From the NCBI RefSeq assembly GCF_001654925.1, contig NZ_LXER01000006.1, positions 496,001 through 560,000 on the forward strand: 64,000 nucleotides of DNA. Direction: 5' to 3'. Positions 24,368 to 33,004 of this stretch are shown one piece after another. Position 1 is the first letter of the stretch. Each line of letters opens with the position of its first letter. A model generated the notes under the pieces. The model made no database searches. It had not been told where the DNA came from and worked only from the letters and a program-made list of their open reading frames with translations. A program made the translations under genes and the position numbers. Origin of the DNA: Buttiauxella brennerae ATCC 51605. Its GTDB lineage: Bacteria > Pseudomonadota > Gammaproteobacteria > Enterobacterales > Enterobacteriaceae.

Positions 24368-26665
24368 ATGAAATGGCTCTGTTCTGTAAGTATTGCAGTT
24401 AGCCTTGCGCTGCAACCCGCGCTGGCTAACGAAATGTTTGGCCCACACCCGTTAACACCTGAGGCGCGTGACGCATTCGTCACTGATTTGCTGAAGAAAA
24501 TGACCACCGACGAGAAAATCGGCCAGTTGCGGTTAATCAGCGTTGGGCCAGATAACCCGAAAGAAGCCATTCGCGAGATGATTAAAGACGGGCAGGTCGG
24601 GGCGATTTTCAACACCGTCACACGTCACGACATCCGCAGCATGCAAGACCAGGTGATGGATCTCAGTCGCCTGAAAATCCCATTATTCTTTGCTTATGAC
24701 GTGGTTCACGGCCAACGTACCGTGTTCCCCATCAGCCTCGGCCTTGCGTCTTCATTCAATCTCGAAGCGGTAAAAACGGTAGGCCGTGTTTCGGCTTATG
24801 AGGCTGCAGACGATGGCCTGAACATGACCTGGGCGCCAATGGTGGATGTGTCTCGTGACCCACGCTGGGGCCGTGTTTCTGAGGGCTTTGGTGAAGATAC
24901 TTATCTGACGTCCATCATGGGTCGCACTATGGTTGACGCGATGCAGGGCAAAAGCCCGGCAGACCGTTATTCGGTGATGACCAGCGTCAAACACTTCGCG
25001 GCTTATGGCGCAGTGGAAGGCGGCAAAGAATACAACACGGTTGATATGAGCACTCAACGCTTGTTCAACGACTATATGCCGCCGTACAAAGCCGCGCTGG
25101 ACGCGGGCAGCGGTGGCGTAATGGTGGCGCTGAACTCACTGAACGGTACACCAGCTTCTTCTGATTCATGGCTTTTGAAAGATCTGCTGCGCGATGAGTG
25201 GAAATTTAAAGGCATCACTATTTCTGATCATGGTGCCATCAAAGAGTTGATCAAGCACGGCGTGGCAAGTGACCCGAAAGATGCGGTGCGTATTGCGCTG
25301 AACTCTGGCATCAACATGAGTATGAGCGATGAGTATTACAGCAAATACTTGCCAGAACTGGTGAAAAGCGGCGATGTGCCAATGGCTGAACTTGATGATG
25401 CCACGCGCCATGTGCTGAACGTGAAATACGATATGGGGCTATTCAACGACCCATACAGCCACTTAGGGCCGAAAGAATCTGACCCTGAAGACACCAACGC
25501 GGAAAGTCGCCTGCATCGTAAAGATGCACGTGAAGTTGCGCGTGAAAGCATGGTGTTGCTGAAAAACCGCCTGCAAGTATTGCCGCTTAAAAAATCCGGC
25601 ACCATTGCCGTTGTCGGCCCGCTGGCGGACAGCAAGCGTGACGTAATGGGTAGCTGGTCTGCTGCAGGTGTTGCCGATCAAACCGTGACCGTGTTGCAGG
25701 GGATTAAAAACACCGTTGGTGATAACGCGAAAATCGTCGTTGCGAAAGGTGCCAATGTGACCGATGAAAAAGACATCGTCGCGTTCCTGAACCAGTACGA
25801 ACCTGCGGTTCAGGTTGACTCACGTTCTCCACAAGCAATGATCGACGAAGCGGTTAACGCTGCGAAATCTGCCGATGTGGTGGTGGCTGTTGTGGGGGAA
25901 GCACAAGGCATGGCTCACGAAGCATCAAGCCGTACCGATTTGGTGCTGCCGCAAAGCCAGCGTGATTTGATCGCTGCGCTGAAAGCGACGGGTAAACCGT
26001 TGGTGCTGGTGCTGATGAATGGCCGCCCTCTGGCGCTGGTGAAAGAAGATCAGCAAGCCGATGCACTGCTCGAAGCCTGGTATCCGGGTACCGAAGGCGG
26101 TAATGCCGTTGCCGATGTACTGTTTGGCGATTACAACCCGTCAGGCAAATTGCCGATGTCCTTCCCGCGTTCTGTTGGGCAGATCCCAACGTACTACAGC
26201 CACCTGAACACTGGCCGCCCGTACAATCCGGAAAAACCAAACAAATACACTTCCCGCTACTTTGATGAAGCCAACGGCCCACTGTATCCATTTGGTTACG
26301 GCCTGAGCTACACCACGTTCACGGTGTCTGACGTGAAAATGTCTGCCCCGACGATGAAAGCAGATGGCAAAGTAGAAGCCTCAGTTGATGTGAAAAACAC
26401 CGGTGACCGTGCAGGTGAAACCGTTGTGCAGCTGTATGTGCAGGATGTCACTGCATCAATGAGCCGCCCGGTCAAAGAGCTAAAAGGCTTTAAGAAAGTG
26501 ATGCTCAAACCTGGCGAAACCCAGACCGTGAGCTTCCCTATTGACGTTGAAGCACTGAAGTTCTGGAACGCGCAGATGAAACATGTTGCCGAACCAGGCA
26601 AGTTTAATGTGTTTATCGGCCTGGATTCAGCCCGCGTGAAACAGGGTGAGTTTGAACTCAAGTAA
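24368..26665 (+). CDS. bglX: Periplasmic beta-glucosidase BglX (GH3)
   Basis: 765 residues. A signal peptide (MKWLCSVSIAVSLALQPALA) directs it to the periplasm, where it hydrolyses beta-glucosides. The (beta/alpha)8 domain has GH3 motifs FAYDVVHGQRTVFP and SVKHFAAYG, and the nucleophile Asp in ITISDHGAI. The second domain (VVGPLADSKRDVMGSWS) and a C-terminal fibronectin-III domain follow. The frame opens at 24347, but the ATG at 24368 gives the exact E. coli N-terminus. Near-identical to E. coli BglX throughout. Confidence 0.96.
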   Translation: MKWLCSVSIAVSLALQPALANEMFGPHPLTPEARDAFVTDLLKKMTTDEKIGQLRLISVGPDNPKEAIREMIKDGQVGAIFNTVTRHDIRSMQDQVMDLSRLKIPLFFAYDVVHGQRTVFPISLGLASSFNLEAVKTVGRVSAYEAADDGLNMTWAPMVDVSRDPRWGRVSEGFGEDTYLTSIMGRTMVDAMQGKSPADRYSVMTSVKHFAAYGAVEGGKEYNTVDMSTQRLFNDYMPPYKAALDAGSGGVMVALNSLNGTPASSDSWLLKDLLRDEWKFKGITISDHGAIKELIKHGVASDPKDAVRIALNSGINMSMSDEYYSKYLPELVKSGDVPMAELDDATRHVLNVKYDMGLFNDPYSHLGPKESDPEDTNAESRLHRKDAREVARESMVLLKNRLQVLPLKKSGTIAVVGPLADSKRDVMGSWSAAGVADQTVTVLQGIKNTVGDNAKIVVAKGANVTDEKDIVAFLNQYEPAVQVDSRSPQAMIDEAVNAAKSADVVVAVVGEAQGMAHEASSRTDLVLPQSQRDLIAALKATGKPLVLVLMNGRPLALVKEDQQADALLEAWYPGTEGGNAVADVLFGDYNPSGKLPMSFPRSVGQIPTYYSHLNTGRPYNPEKPNKYTSRYFDEANGPLYPFGYGLSYTTFTVSDVKMSAPTMKADGKVEASVDVKNTGDRAGETVVQLYVQDVTASMSRPVKELKGFKKVMLKPGETQTVSFPIDVEALKFWNAQMKHVAEPGKFNVFIGLDSARVKQGEFELK

Positions 26666-26692
26666 TTACCCTTCATACTTGAAGCTGCACCC

Positions 26693-26724
26693 AAGAAAAG
26701 AGCCGGTTTTCCGGCTCTTTTCTT
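26693..26724 (+). terminator. Strong terminator of bglX
   Basis: A 14-bp stem AAGAAAAGAGCCGG/CCGGCTCTTTTCTT with a TTTT loop. The A-rich and T-rich arms make it active in either direction. The 20 bp before it (CTTCATACTTGAAGCTGCA) look like an ERIC end remnant. Confidence 0.88.
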
Positions 26725-26826
26725 ATTCTGCTCTCCTCGCTCTACCAACCTGCCAAAATGCCAAAACTCGACTAAACTTTTGCGAGTCCATGATTTTTAA
26801 GCAAAGAAAAACAGTGAGGAAGCACG

Positions 26827-27738
26827 ATGAACGTATCAGCGCGTTGGGGTATGGCGGGGTTAGTCTTACTGGCCGCAGGGGCACAAGCTGCGGAGCCGGT
26901 GAAAGTAGGTTCAAAAATTGATACCGAAGGCTCACTGCTCGGCAATATCATTTTGCAGGTACTGGACAGCCACGGCGTCAAAACTGTCAATAAAGTGCAG
27001 TTAGGCACCACCCCGGTCGTGCGTGGCGCGATTACGGCGGGCGAACTGGATATTTACCCGGAATATACCGGTAACGGGGCATTTTTCTTCAAAGATGAAA
27101 AAGATGCTGCATGGAAAAATGCGCAACAGGGCTATGAGAAAGTTAAAAAACTCGACGCCGACAAAAATCACCTCGTGTGGCTGACACCAGCTCCGGCGAA
27201 CAATACCTGGACCATCGCGGTGCGCAAAGATTTGGCCGAGAAAAACAAACTCACCTCGCTTGACGATCTCAGCGCGTACCTGAAAAAAGGCGGTGAATTT
27301 AAGCTTGCTGCTTCGGCTGAATTTATCGAACGCTCTGATGCGCTGCCTGCGTTCGAAAAAGCCTATGGCTTTAAACTTGAACAGCCGCAATTACTGTCGC
27401 TGGCGGGGGGCGATACGGCGGTCACGATTAAAGCTGCGGCGCAGCAAACCTCTGGCGTGAATGCGGCAATGGCTTACGGAACGGATGGCCCGGTGGCGGC
27501 ACTTGGCCTGCAAACGCTGAGCGATCCGAAAGGTGTGCAGCCAATTTACGCGCCAACGCCCGTTGTGCGTGAGGCCGTGCTGAAGGCTTATCCGCAGATG
27601 GACGAATGGCTTAAACCGGTGTTTGCATCACTTGATGAGAAAACACTGCAACAGCTTAACGCCAGCATTGCGGTGGAAGGGCTGGATGCCAAAAAAGTGG
27701 CTGCTGATTACCTGAAACAAAAAGGCTTTGTGAAGTAG
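26827..27738 (+). CDS. osmF: Osmoprotectant ABC transporter substrate-binding protein OsmF (YehZ)
   Basis: 303 residues. A signal peptide ends at AQAA near residue 22, and the rest is an OpuAC-type periplasmic binding domain (VKVGSKIDTEGSLLGNIILQ, ELDIYPEYTGNG, GVNAAMAYGTDGPVAALGL). Its E. coli homologue binds glycine betaine weakly and is induced by RpoS and high osmolarity. It is followed by yehY, yehX and yehW, making a full importer. Two hairpins (27752-27825) separate it from yehY and may lower expression of the membrane parts. Confidence 0.95.
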   Translation: MNVSARWGMAGLVLLAAGAQAAEPVKVGSKIDTEGSLLGNIILQVLDSHGVKTVNKVQLGTTPVVRGAITAGELDIYPEYTGNGAFFFKDEKDAAWKNAQQGYEKVKKLDADKNHLVWLTPAPANNTWTIAVRKDLAEKNKLTSLDDLSAYLKKGGEFKLAASAEFIERSDALPAFEKAYGFKLEQPQLLSLAGGDTAVTIKAAAQQTSGVNAAMAYGTDGPVAALGLQTLSDPKGVQPIYAPTPVVREAVLKAYPQMDEWLKPVFASLDEKTLQQLNASIAVEGLDAKKVAADYLKQKGFVK

Positions 27739-27751
27739 GTTACTGAACGAC

Positions 27752-27825
27752 GGGTGGATGGGCTGGTGCCTATCCACCCTGGAAGGGCTTTCACCCCGGT
27801 CGGACACGCGTAATGCTATCCGACC
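27752..27825 (+). repeat. Two intercistronic hairpins between osmF and yehY
   Basis: The first stem is GGGTGGAT/ATCCACCC (27752-27779), the second GGTCGGA/TCCGACC (27798-27825), the latter REP-like. Neither has a T tract. Such hairpins usually stabilise the upstream mRNA and give excess binding protein over permease. Confidence 0.7.
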
Positions 27826-27850
27826 ACGATAAAAACAACAGGATGTCTGT

Positions 27851-29008
27851 TTGCTCAAAATTCATAATCGCGTCCTGCTGCTTCTGGTGATATTGCTGGT
27901 GGTGGCAGGCGCGGCTTTGCCGTTTATCAACTTTGCACCCAACCGCCTGGTTTCCGGGGAGCCTGTTGCGCTTAGCCAACTCCCCGCACACGCTGGGCTC
28001 CTGCTTGCCCTTCCGGTGTTGATACTGGCTTTCCTGGTGCTACTACCTTGCCGCTCATTTCCACTGTTTATCACGCTCATGTTAGGCGAACTGCTGTTTA
28101 TCGCCATTCTGTGGGTGATGGGGCTGACGGCGACGCAATTTGCGCAGCAGGGAAGCACGCTTGCGCGAACATCGCCGGGCAGCGGGTTATGGCTGTCGCT
28201 GACCTTATGTCTGTTGTTGTGCGCGGATGCCATCAACCGCCTGACGGCCAAAGCGCTCTGGCGTTTATTGCTGAATCTACAGATCTGGATTGTGCCCGTC
28301 GCGCTGCTCTGGAGTGGTTATTTTTCCGACCTTTCACTGCTCAAAGAGTACGCCAACCGCCAGGATGTTTTTGATGATGCACTCACGCGCCATCTGGCTT
28401 TGTTGCTCGGTACCTTGTTCCCTGCGTTAGTGATTGGCGTGCCGCTGGGGGTGTTTTGTTATACCCGCCCTGGCTGGCAGTCTTCGGTATTTTCGGTACT
28501 CAACATTATTCAGACGGTACCGTCAGTGGCGTTGTTTGGCCTGTTGATTGCACCACTTGCAGGACTGGTGAAATTTTTACCGTGGTTAGGATCAGTAGGC
28601 GTAAGCGGAATTGGCGTGGCTCCGGCGATCATCGCGCTGGTGCTGTATGCACTGCTGCCGCTGGTGCGCGGTGTCGTCGCAGGTTTGCAGCATGTCCCGC
28701 GCAATATCATTGAAAGTGCCGAAGGTATGGGCATGTCACGCTGGCAGATTTTCTGGCAGGCCGAAGTGCCGCTGGCGTTGCCGGTTTTGCTGCGCAGCCT
28801 ACGCGTGGTTTGTGTTCAGACTATTGGTATGACGGTGATTGCTGCACTTATTGGCGCCGGAGGTTTCGGTGCGATTATCTTCCAGGGGCTACTCAGCAGC
28901 GCGCTGGATCTGGTGTTGCTCGGCGTGATCCCTGTGATCGCCCTGGCGGTGATTCTGGATGCGTTTTTTAAACTGTTTATCTCATTGCTTGAGGAAAAAC
29001 AGCCATGA
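27851..29008 (+). CDS. yehY: ABC transporter permease YehY
   Basis: 385 residues with an N-terminal set of about five membrane helices and a C-terminal BPD_transp_1 permease domain (EAA-like loop [21 protein letters not shown], before [13 protein letters not shown]). The start is a TTG at 27851: the next residues ([16 protein letters not shown] ... [16 protein letters not shown]) align with the beginning of E. coli YehY, and an AGGA lies 9 bases upstream. The stop overlaps the yehX start (ATGA). Confidence 0.93.
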   Translation: MLKIHNRVLLLLVILLVVAGAALPFINFAPNRLVSGEPVALSQLPAHAGLLLALPVLILAFLVLLPCRSFPLFITLMLGELLFIAILWVMGLTATQFAQQGSTLARTSPGSGLWLSLTLCLLLCADAINRLTAKALWRLLLNLQIWIVPVALLWSGYFSDLSLLKEYANRQDVFDDALTRHLALLLGTLFPALVIGVPLGVFCYTRPGWQSSVFSVLNIIQTVPSVALFGLLIAPLAGLVKFLPWLGSVGVSGIGVAPAIIALVLYALLPLVRGVVAGLQHVPRNIIESAEGMGMSRWQIFWQAEVPLALPVLLRSLRVVCVQTIGMTVIAALIGAGGFGAIIFQGLLSSALDLVLLGVIPVIALAVILDAFFKLFISLLEEKQP

Positions 29009-29949
29009 TCGAATTTGAAAATGTCAGTAAATCCTTTCAGGGTGCGGCGGCGGTTCAGGATTTATCGCTGAACATCAAAGAGGGTGAATTTACGGTGCTG
29101 ATTGGTACTTCTGGTTCCGGTAAATCCACCACGCTGAAAATGATTAACCGCCTGGTGGAACATGATAGCGGGCGTATCCGCTTTGCCGGCGAAGAGATAC
29201 GTAATTTTGACGCCAAAGCGTTGCGCCGCCGCATGGGGTACGCGATTCAGTCAATCGGCCTGTTCCCCCACTGGAGCGTGGCGCAGAATATCGCCACCGT
29301 ACCGCAACTGCTGAAATGGCCGAAAGCGCGAATCAATGCGCGTATCGACGAATTGCTGGATCTGCTTGGTCTTGATGCCGCGCAATTCCGTTACCGCTAC
29401 CCGCATCAGCTTTCCGGTGGGCAACAGCAGCGTGTTGGCGTGGCACGTGCACTGGCCGCCGACCCGGAAGTGTTGCTGATGGATGAGCCATTTGGCGCGC
29501 TGGACCCGGTCACGCGCGGGGCGCTTCAGCAAGAAATCATCCGCATCCACCAGTTGCTTGGCCGCACCATTGTGCTGGTGACGCACGATATCGACGAGGC
29601 ACTGACGCTGGCCGATCGCATTGTGCTGATGGACAACGGGCAGGTGGTTCAACAAGGCACGCCGTTAGAACTCTTAACCCGCCCGGCGACAGATTTTGTG
29701 CGTGATTTCTTTGGCCGTAGCGAACTGGGCGTGCGGTTGTTGTCACTACGCCATGTCGCAGATCGCGTGCGATCACAAGAACGCTTAGCGGGTGAGCCGA
29801 TAAGCGAAATGTTAAGTTTGCGCGAGGCGTTATCGCTGTTTGTTGATCGCCAGTGCCAGCAGTTACCGGTGGTTAATCAGCAGGGCGAACCGTGCGGCGT
29901 TTTGCATTTCAGCGATTTAGTTCGGGGTGAAAATGCGCTTGATTCGTGA
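29005..29949 (+). CDS. yehX: ABC transporter ATP-binding protein YehX
   Basis: 314 residues. Walker [11 protein letters not shown]-loop [10 protein letters not shown], signature [15 protein letters not shown], Walker [12 protein letters not shown] and the switch His in [10 protein letters not shown] are all present. The tail after residue 240 ([23 protein letters not shown]) is a single CBS-like motif, as in osmoprotectant ATPases of the ProV/OpuCA group. Translationally coupled at both ends: ATGA with yehY and a 23-bp overlap with yehW. Confidence 0.95.
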   Translation: MIEFENVSKSFQGAAAVQDLSLNIKEGEFTVLIGTSGSGKSTTLKMINRLVEHDSGRIRFAGEEIRNFDAKALRRRMGYAIQSIGLFPHWSVAQNIATVPQLLKWPKARINARIDELLDLLGLDAAQFRYRYPHQLSGGQQQRVGVARALAADPEVLLMDEPFGALDPVTRGALQQEIIRIHQLLGRTIVLVTHDIDEALTLADRIVLMDNGQVVQQGTPLELLTRPATDFVRDFFGRSELGVRLLSLRHVADRVRSQERLAGEPISEMLSLREALSLFVDRQCQQLPVVNQQGEPCGVLHFSDLVRGENALDS

Positions 29950-30664
29950 CCCTCTGTTGTGGCTGATTGCGTTTTTCATCGCACTTCTGGTGGTGATGCC
30001 TTACAGCAGCCCCTTGTTTAGCTGGCTGTTTCCGGAGCTGGAAAGGCCGCTCTACCAGCAAGACAGTTTTATCGCCCTGGCACTAAAACACTTCATGCTG
30101 GTGGGTATTTCAAGCCTGGTGGCGGTGGTGATTGGTATGGGGCTGGGGATTGCTGTCACACGCCCGGCGGGCCTGGAATTTCGCTCGTTGGTCGAAACTA
30201 TCGCCGCCGCGGGGCAAACATTCCCGCCGGTAGCGGTGCTGGCCATTGCGGTACCGGTGATGGGGTTTGGCCCGAAGCCCGCGATTATCGCGCTGGTGCT
30301 TTACGGTTTGTTGCCGATTTTACAGGGGACACTCGCCGGAATGGGGACGGTGCCGGACGCGACAAAAGAGATTGCGCTGGGGACCGGAATGAGCCGCTGG
30401 CAGATGCTGCGAAAAGTGGAGTTACCGCTAGCGGCACCGGTCATTCTGGCGGGGATTCGTACGTCGGTGATTATTAATATTGGTACTGCGGCGATTGCAT
30501 CCACCGTGGGGGCCAGCACGTTGGGATCACCGATCATCATCGGCTTGAGCGGTTTTAACACCGCCTATGTGATTCAGGGGGCTTTACTGGTTGCGATGGC
30601 GGCCATTGTTATTGACCGCCTGTTTGAGCGCCTTTTGCGCTACATCACGCGTTATGAAGGATAA
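29927..30664 (+). CDS. yehW: ABC transporter permease YehW
   Basis: 245 residues, permease of the OsmF system with five to six helices and the EAA-type loop ([33 protein letters not shown]). It starts at a GTG (29927) inside the end of yehX, giving the E. coli-like MKM N-terminus; an ATG two codons later is an alternative. Its last 20 bases overlap the yohO gene on the opposite strand. Confidence 0.93.
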   Translation: MKMRLIRDPLLWLIAFFIALLVVMPYSSPLFSWLFPELERPLYQQDSFIALALKHFMLVGISSLVAVVIGMGLGIAVTRPAGLEFRSLVETIAAAGQTFPPVAVLAIAVPVMGFGPKPAIIALVLYGLLPILQGTLAGMGTVPDATKEIALGTGMSRWQMLRKVELPLAAPVILAGIRTSVIINIGTAAIASTVGASTLGSPIIIGLSGFNTAYVIQGALLVAMAAIVIDRLFERLLRYITRYEG

Positions 30665-30752
30665 CGATATAACCCATCAGCATGACGCCGCCAATCCCGC
30701 CGATAGCCATGACCAGCATGCCGCCCACAAGGGCCATTTTACTTAGTTTCAT
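30645..30752 (-). CDS. yohO: Small membrane protein YohO (35 aa)
   Basis: A 35-codon frame encoding [19 protein letters not shown] then a second Gly/Met-rich part ending IVILHNA. It is one hydrophobic helix and matches E. coli YohO in length and in the core [12 protein letters not shown] lies 5 bases before the ATG. It sits between yehW and mlrA as in E. coli and overlaps the yehW tail by 20 bp. Function unknown. Confidence 0.9.
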   Translation of the reverse strand: MKLSKMALVGGMLVMAIGGIGGVMLMGYIVILHNA

Positions 30753-30880
30753 CTTCGCTCCATATGTTCGACCCGTCATCCTTCAAGGGCTGCGCGGTTG
30801 GCTGCTCGGGAATGTTAACAGGTGTATATGGTGTCGATTATAAGGCGAAGCAGGGTTGTTAATGAATCATTAAATTCATC

Positions 30881-31636
30881 TTATGCGTGCGTTGTGGTGT
30901 TCCCGTTACTCGACAGAGGGAAAATCTGTAACCCGGCGCAGCGCCAGAGTTCAAGTTGATCGAGCTGAGTGTGGGTGGGGGTGTCGCCGCACCAGACCAG
31001 CAATGTTTGTTGTGCAAACAGCTCAGGGCGCAGTTGATGGAGCGAATGCGCCAGAACGTCAATACGCCAGCCCTGCTGTATTGCCACCCATGCAGCCATC
31101 CATAAGCGAGTGGTGTCGGGCGTATCCCAACCTATCAATAAAGCATCTTTTCCACTGCGTTTACGCGCTGAGGCGAGGCACAACGCAATGTAGTTGATCA
31201 GTGCGCCGTCCAAAAGGCTGAGCAGTGTATTGAGAGTGACTTGATGGCATTGCAGGCGGCGGCGAAGGGGAATGTAGAGCTGGTGGACGAGGGTTTCTGC
31301 GGGATAATCACGGCCAATGTCAGCCATCCAGGTGCGTAAGCGGTTGGGGCTGCCGCTTTGCAAATGATGCAATAACAGCTCCTGGCGCTCCCGCCAGCCG
31401 CTTTCAAGATTCTGGAGTTCACCACCCAGCAAGGCGTTTACCTTGCTGACCTGCACACCATTTTCAATCCAACGTTTGATTTCACGAATACGTTCGATGT
31501 CGGCATCGTCAAACAAGCGATGCCCGCCATCCGTGCGCTGTGGTTTTAATAACCCGTAACGCCGTTGCCAGGCACGCAACGTTACGGGGTTGATATCGCA
31601 AAGCACAGCCACTTCACCGATGGTATAAAGCGCCAT
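30881..31636 (-). CDS. mlrA: MerR-family curli/biofilm regulator MlrA
   Basis: 251 residues. The N-terminal MerR winged HTH (MALYTIGEVAVLCDINPVTLRAWQRRYGLLKPQRTDGGHRLF) is almost identical to E. coli MlrA, and the C-terminal B12-binding-like domain follows (LIGWDTPDTTRLWMAAWVAIQQGWRIDVLAHS). It activates csgD together with RpoS and is inhibited by YdaM/YciR interplay in E. coli. The longer frame starting at 31687 is rejected because the ATG at 31636 reproduces the conserved N-terminus. It marks the right end of the relocated block. Confidence 0.95.
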   Translation of the reverse strand: MALYTIGEVAVLCDINPVTLRAWQRRYGLLKPQRTDGGHRLFDDADIERIREIKRWIENGVQVSKVNALLGGELQNLESGWRERQELLLHHLQSGSPNRLRTWMADIGRDYPAETLVHQLYIPLRRRLQCHQVTLNTLLSLLDGALINYIALCLASARKRSGKDALLIGWDTPDTTRLWMAAWVAIQQGWRIDVLAHSLHQLRPELFAQQTLLVWCGDTPTHTQLDQLELWRCAGLQIFPLSSNGNTTTHA

Positions 31637-31717
31637 GTTATCTCCACACTCTGCCCGGGAAGCCCCCGTATAAATGTAGTCATTCACATGAACTTTAGTG
31701 ACTAATGTAACTAAAAA

Positions 31718-32839
31718 TTAATCGTCGAAGTACCAGTAGCCCTGATTAACCAGTTCAGTCAATACGTTAACAAATTCCGGGTTCTTTAATGCGTCACCCA
31801 ATTCTGTTTGGCCCAGTGTTGTGAAACGGCAAAGTGCATCCGCTGCCGCTGGAACAGGGGATTCCATTGGCTCGCTATTGACGAAGAACACACCGTCAAC
31901 GTTCAGCACACGCAACCCGCTTAAGCGCGTCAGGCTTTCACCGCCAACCAATGCATCGAGGATTTCATCTTGCTGATAAGGTGGCTCAGCAGGTGCGACA
32001 TCCAGCTCGTGGCGTGGTGTCGTGACAAAACGGCCAAACCACTGCTTGAAATCTTCCGGCTGGTTGATGACTTCCATCATCATGTCGCGCAGGCGATTAA
32101 GCTCGTAGCCTTCCACTTTGCCTGGGTGCTCGCGAACCGTTAAATCCGGGTCGCTGTAATGCTCGCCGCCCAGATCGTTTTCCAGCGCGTAGTCAGCAAA
32201 GCTGCTGATCAAATCACGGCCATTTGGCCCACGGAAACCAACGGAATAGTTAAGTGCCGTTTCATGGGTGAAGCCATCGTGCGGGAAACCTGGCGGAATA
32301 TACAGAATATCGCCCGGCGCAAGGTCTTCATCAATGATTGGCTCGAACGGGTCAACGTGCAGCAATGCAGGGTGCGGACAGAACTGGCGCATTGGCAGTT
32401 TGTCACCCACACGCCAGCGGCGGCTACCCATGCCCTGAATAATAAACACATCATACTGATCGATATGCGGGCCAACGCCGCCGCCTGGGACCGAGAAGGA
32501 GATCATCAGATCGTCTAAACGCCAGTCCGGCAAGACACGGAATGGGCGAACCAATTCAGCAGACGGTGCATGCCAGTGGTTAACAGCCTGAGCCAGCAAT
32601 GACCAACCGGTATCACCGAGATTGTCAAAATTCTCGAACGGACCGTTGGCGGCCTGCCATTGATCATTGGTATGGCTGACGAGTCGGCTATCCACCTCTG
32701 CTTCCATAGCAAGACCGGCTAATTCATCCGGGGTAATCGGATCGACAAAATCAGGAAACGCATTTTTTAAGATGACCGGCTTTTTTTGCCAGTATTTCTC
32801 TAAGAACTCAGGCCAGTCTAAATTAAGTTGATAATCCAT
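31718..32839 (-). CDS. roxA: 50S ribosomal protein L16 arginine hydroxylase RoxA (YcfD)
   Basis: A 373-residue JmjC-type 2-oxoglutarate/Fe(II) oxygenase that hydroxylates an arginine of ribosomal protein L16. The facial triad is visible: His125 and Asp127 in GPHIDQYD and His187 in GFPHDGF, within the cupin core (ISFSVPGGG, GDILYIPPGFPH). A C-terminal winged-helix-like dimer part follows. In E. coli it lies near 25 min beside phoQ; here it is between mlrA and dinG. The ATG at 32839 has a GGAG box. Confidence 0.95.
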   Translation of the reverse strand: MDYQLNLDWPEFLEKYWQKKPVILKNAFPDFVDPITPDELAGLAMEAEVDSRLVSHTNDQWQAANGPFENFDNLGDTGWSLLAQAVNHWHAPSAELVRPFRVLPDWRLDDLMISFSVPGGGVGPHIDQYDVFIIQGMGSRRWRVGDKLPMRQFCPHPALLHVDPFEPIIDEDLAPGDILYIPPGFPHDGFTHETALNYSVGFRGPNGRDLISSFADYALENDLGGEHYSDPDLTVREHPGKVEGYELNRLRDMMMEVINQPEDFKQWFGRFVTTPRHELDVAPAEPPYQQDEILDALVGGESLTRLSGLRVLNVDGVFFVNSEPMESPVPAAADALCRFTTLGQTELGDALKNPEFVNVLTELVNQGYWYFDD

Positions 32840-32972
32840 TTTTTGATACCAGTGGAGGATAAACGGGCTCGATTATAGAGAAGGTACGCCGCAGGCCGCC
32901 TTGTCATGAGTCAAGGCTTGCTCACAGTGTTGGTGAAAAAACAATACATCCCGGCTTTAAAAAGTGGGACAA

Positions 32973-32992
32973 TAGTGGCTGTTTATACAGTA
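32973..32992 (+). promoter_or_regulatory. LexA (SOS) box of dinG
   Basis: The 20-bp site TAGTGGCTGTTTATACAGTA matches the E. coli dinG box (TATTGGCTGTTTATACAGTA) except for one base. It is centred about 22 bp before the dinG ATG. Confidence 0.88.
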
Positions 32993-33004
32993 GAAGTGGT
33001 TTTT

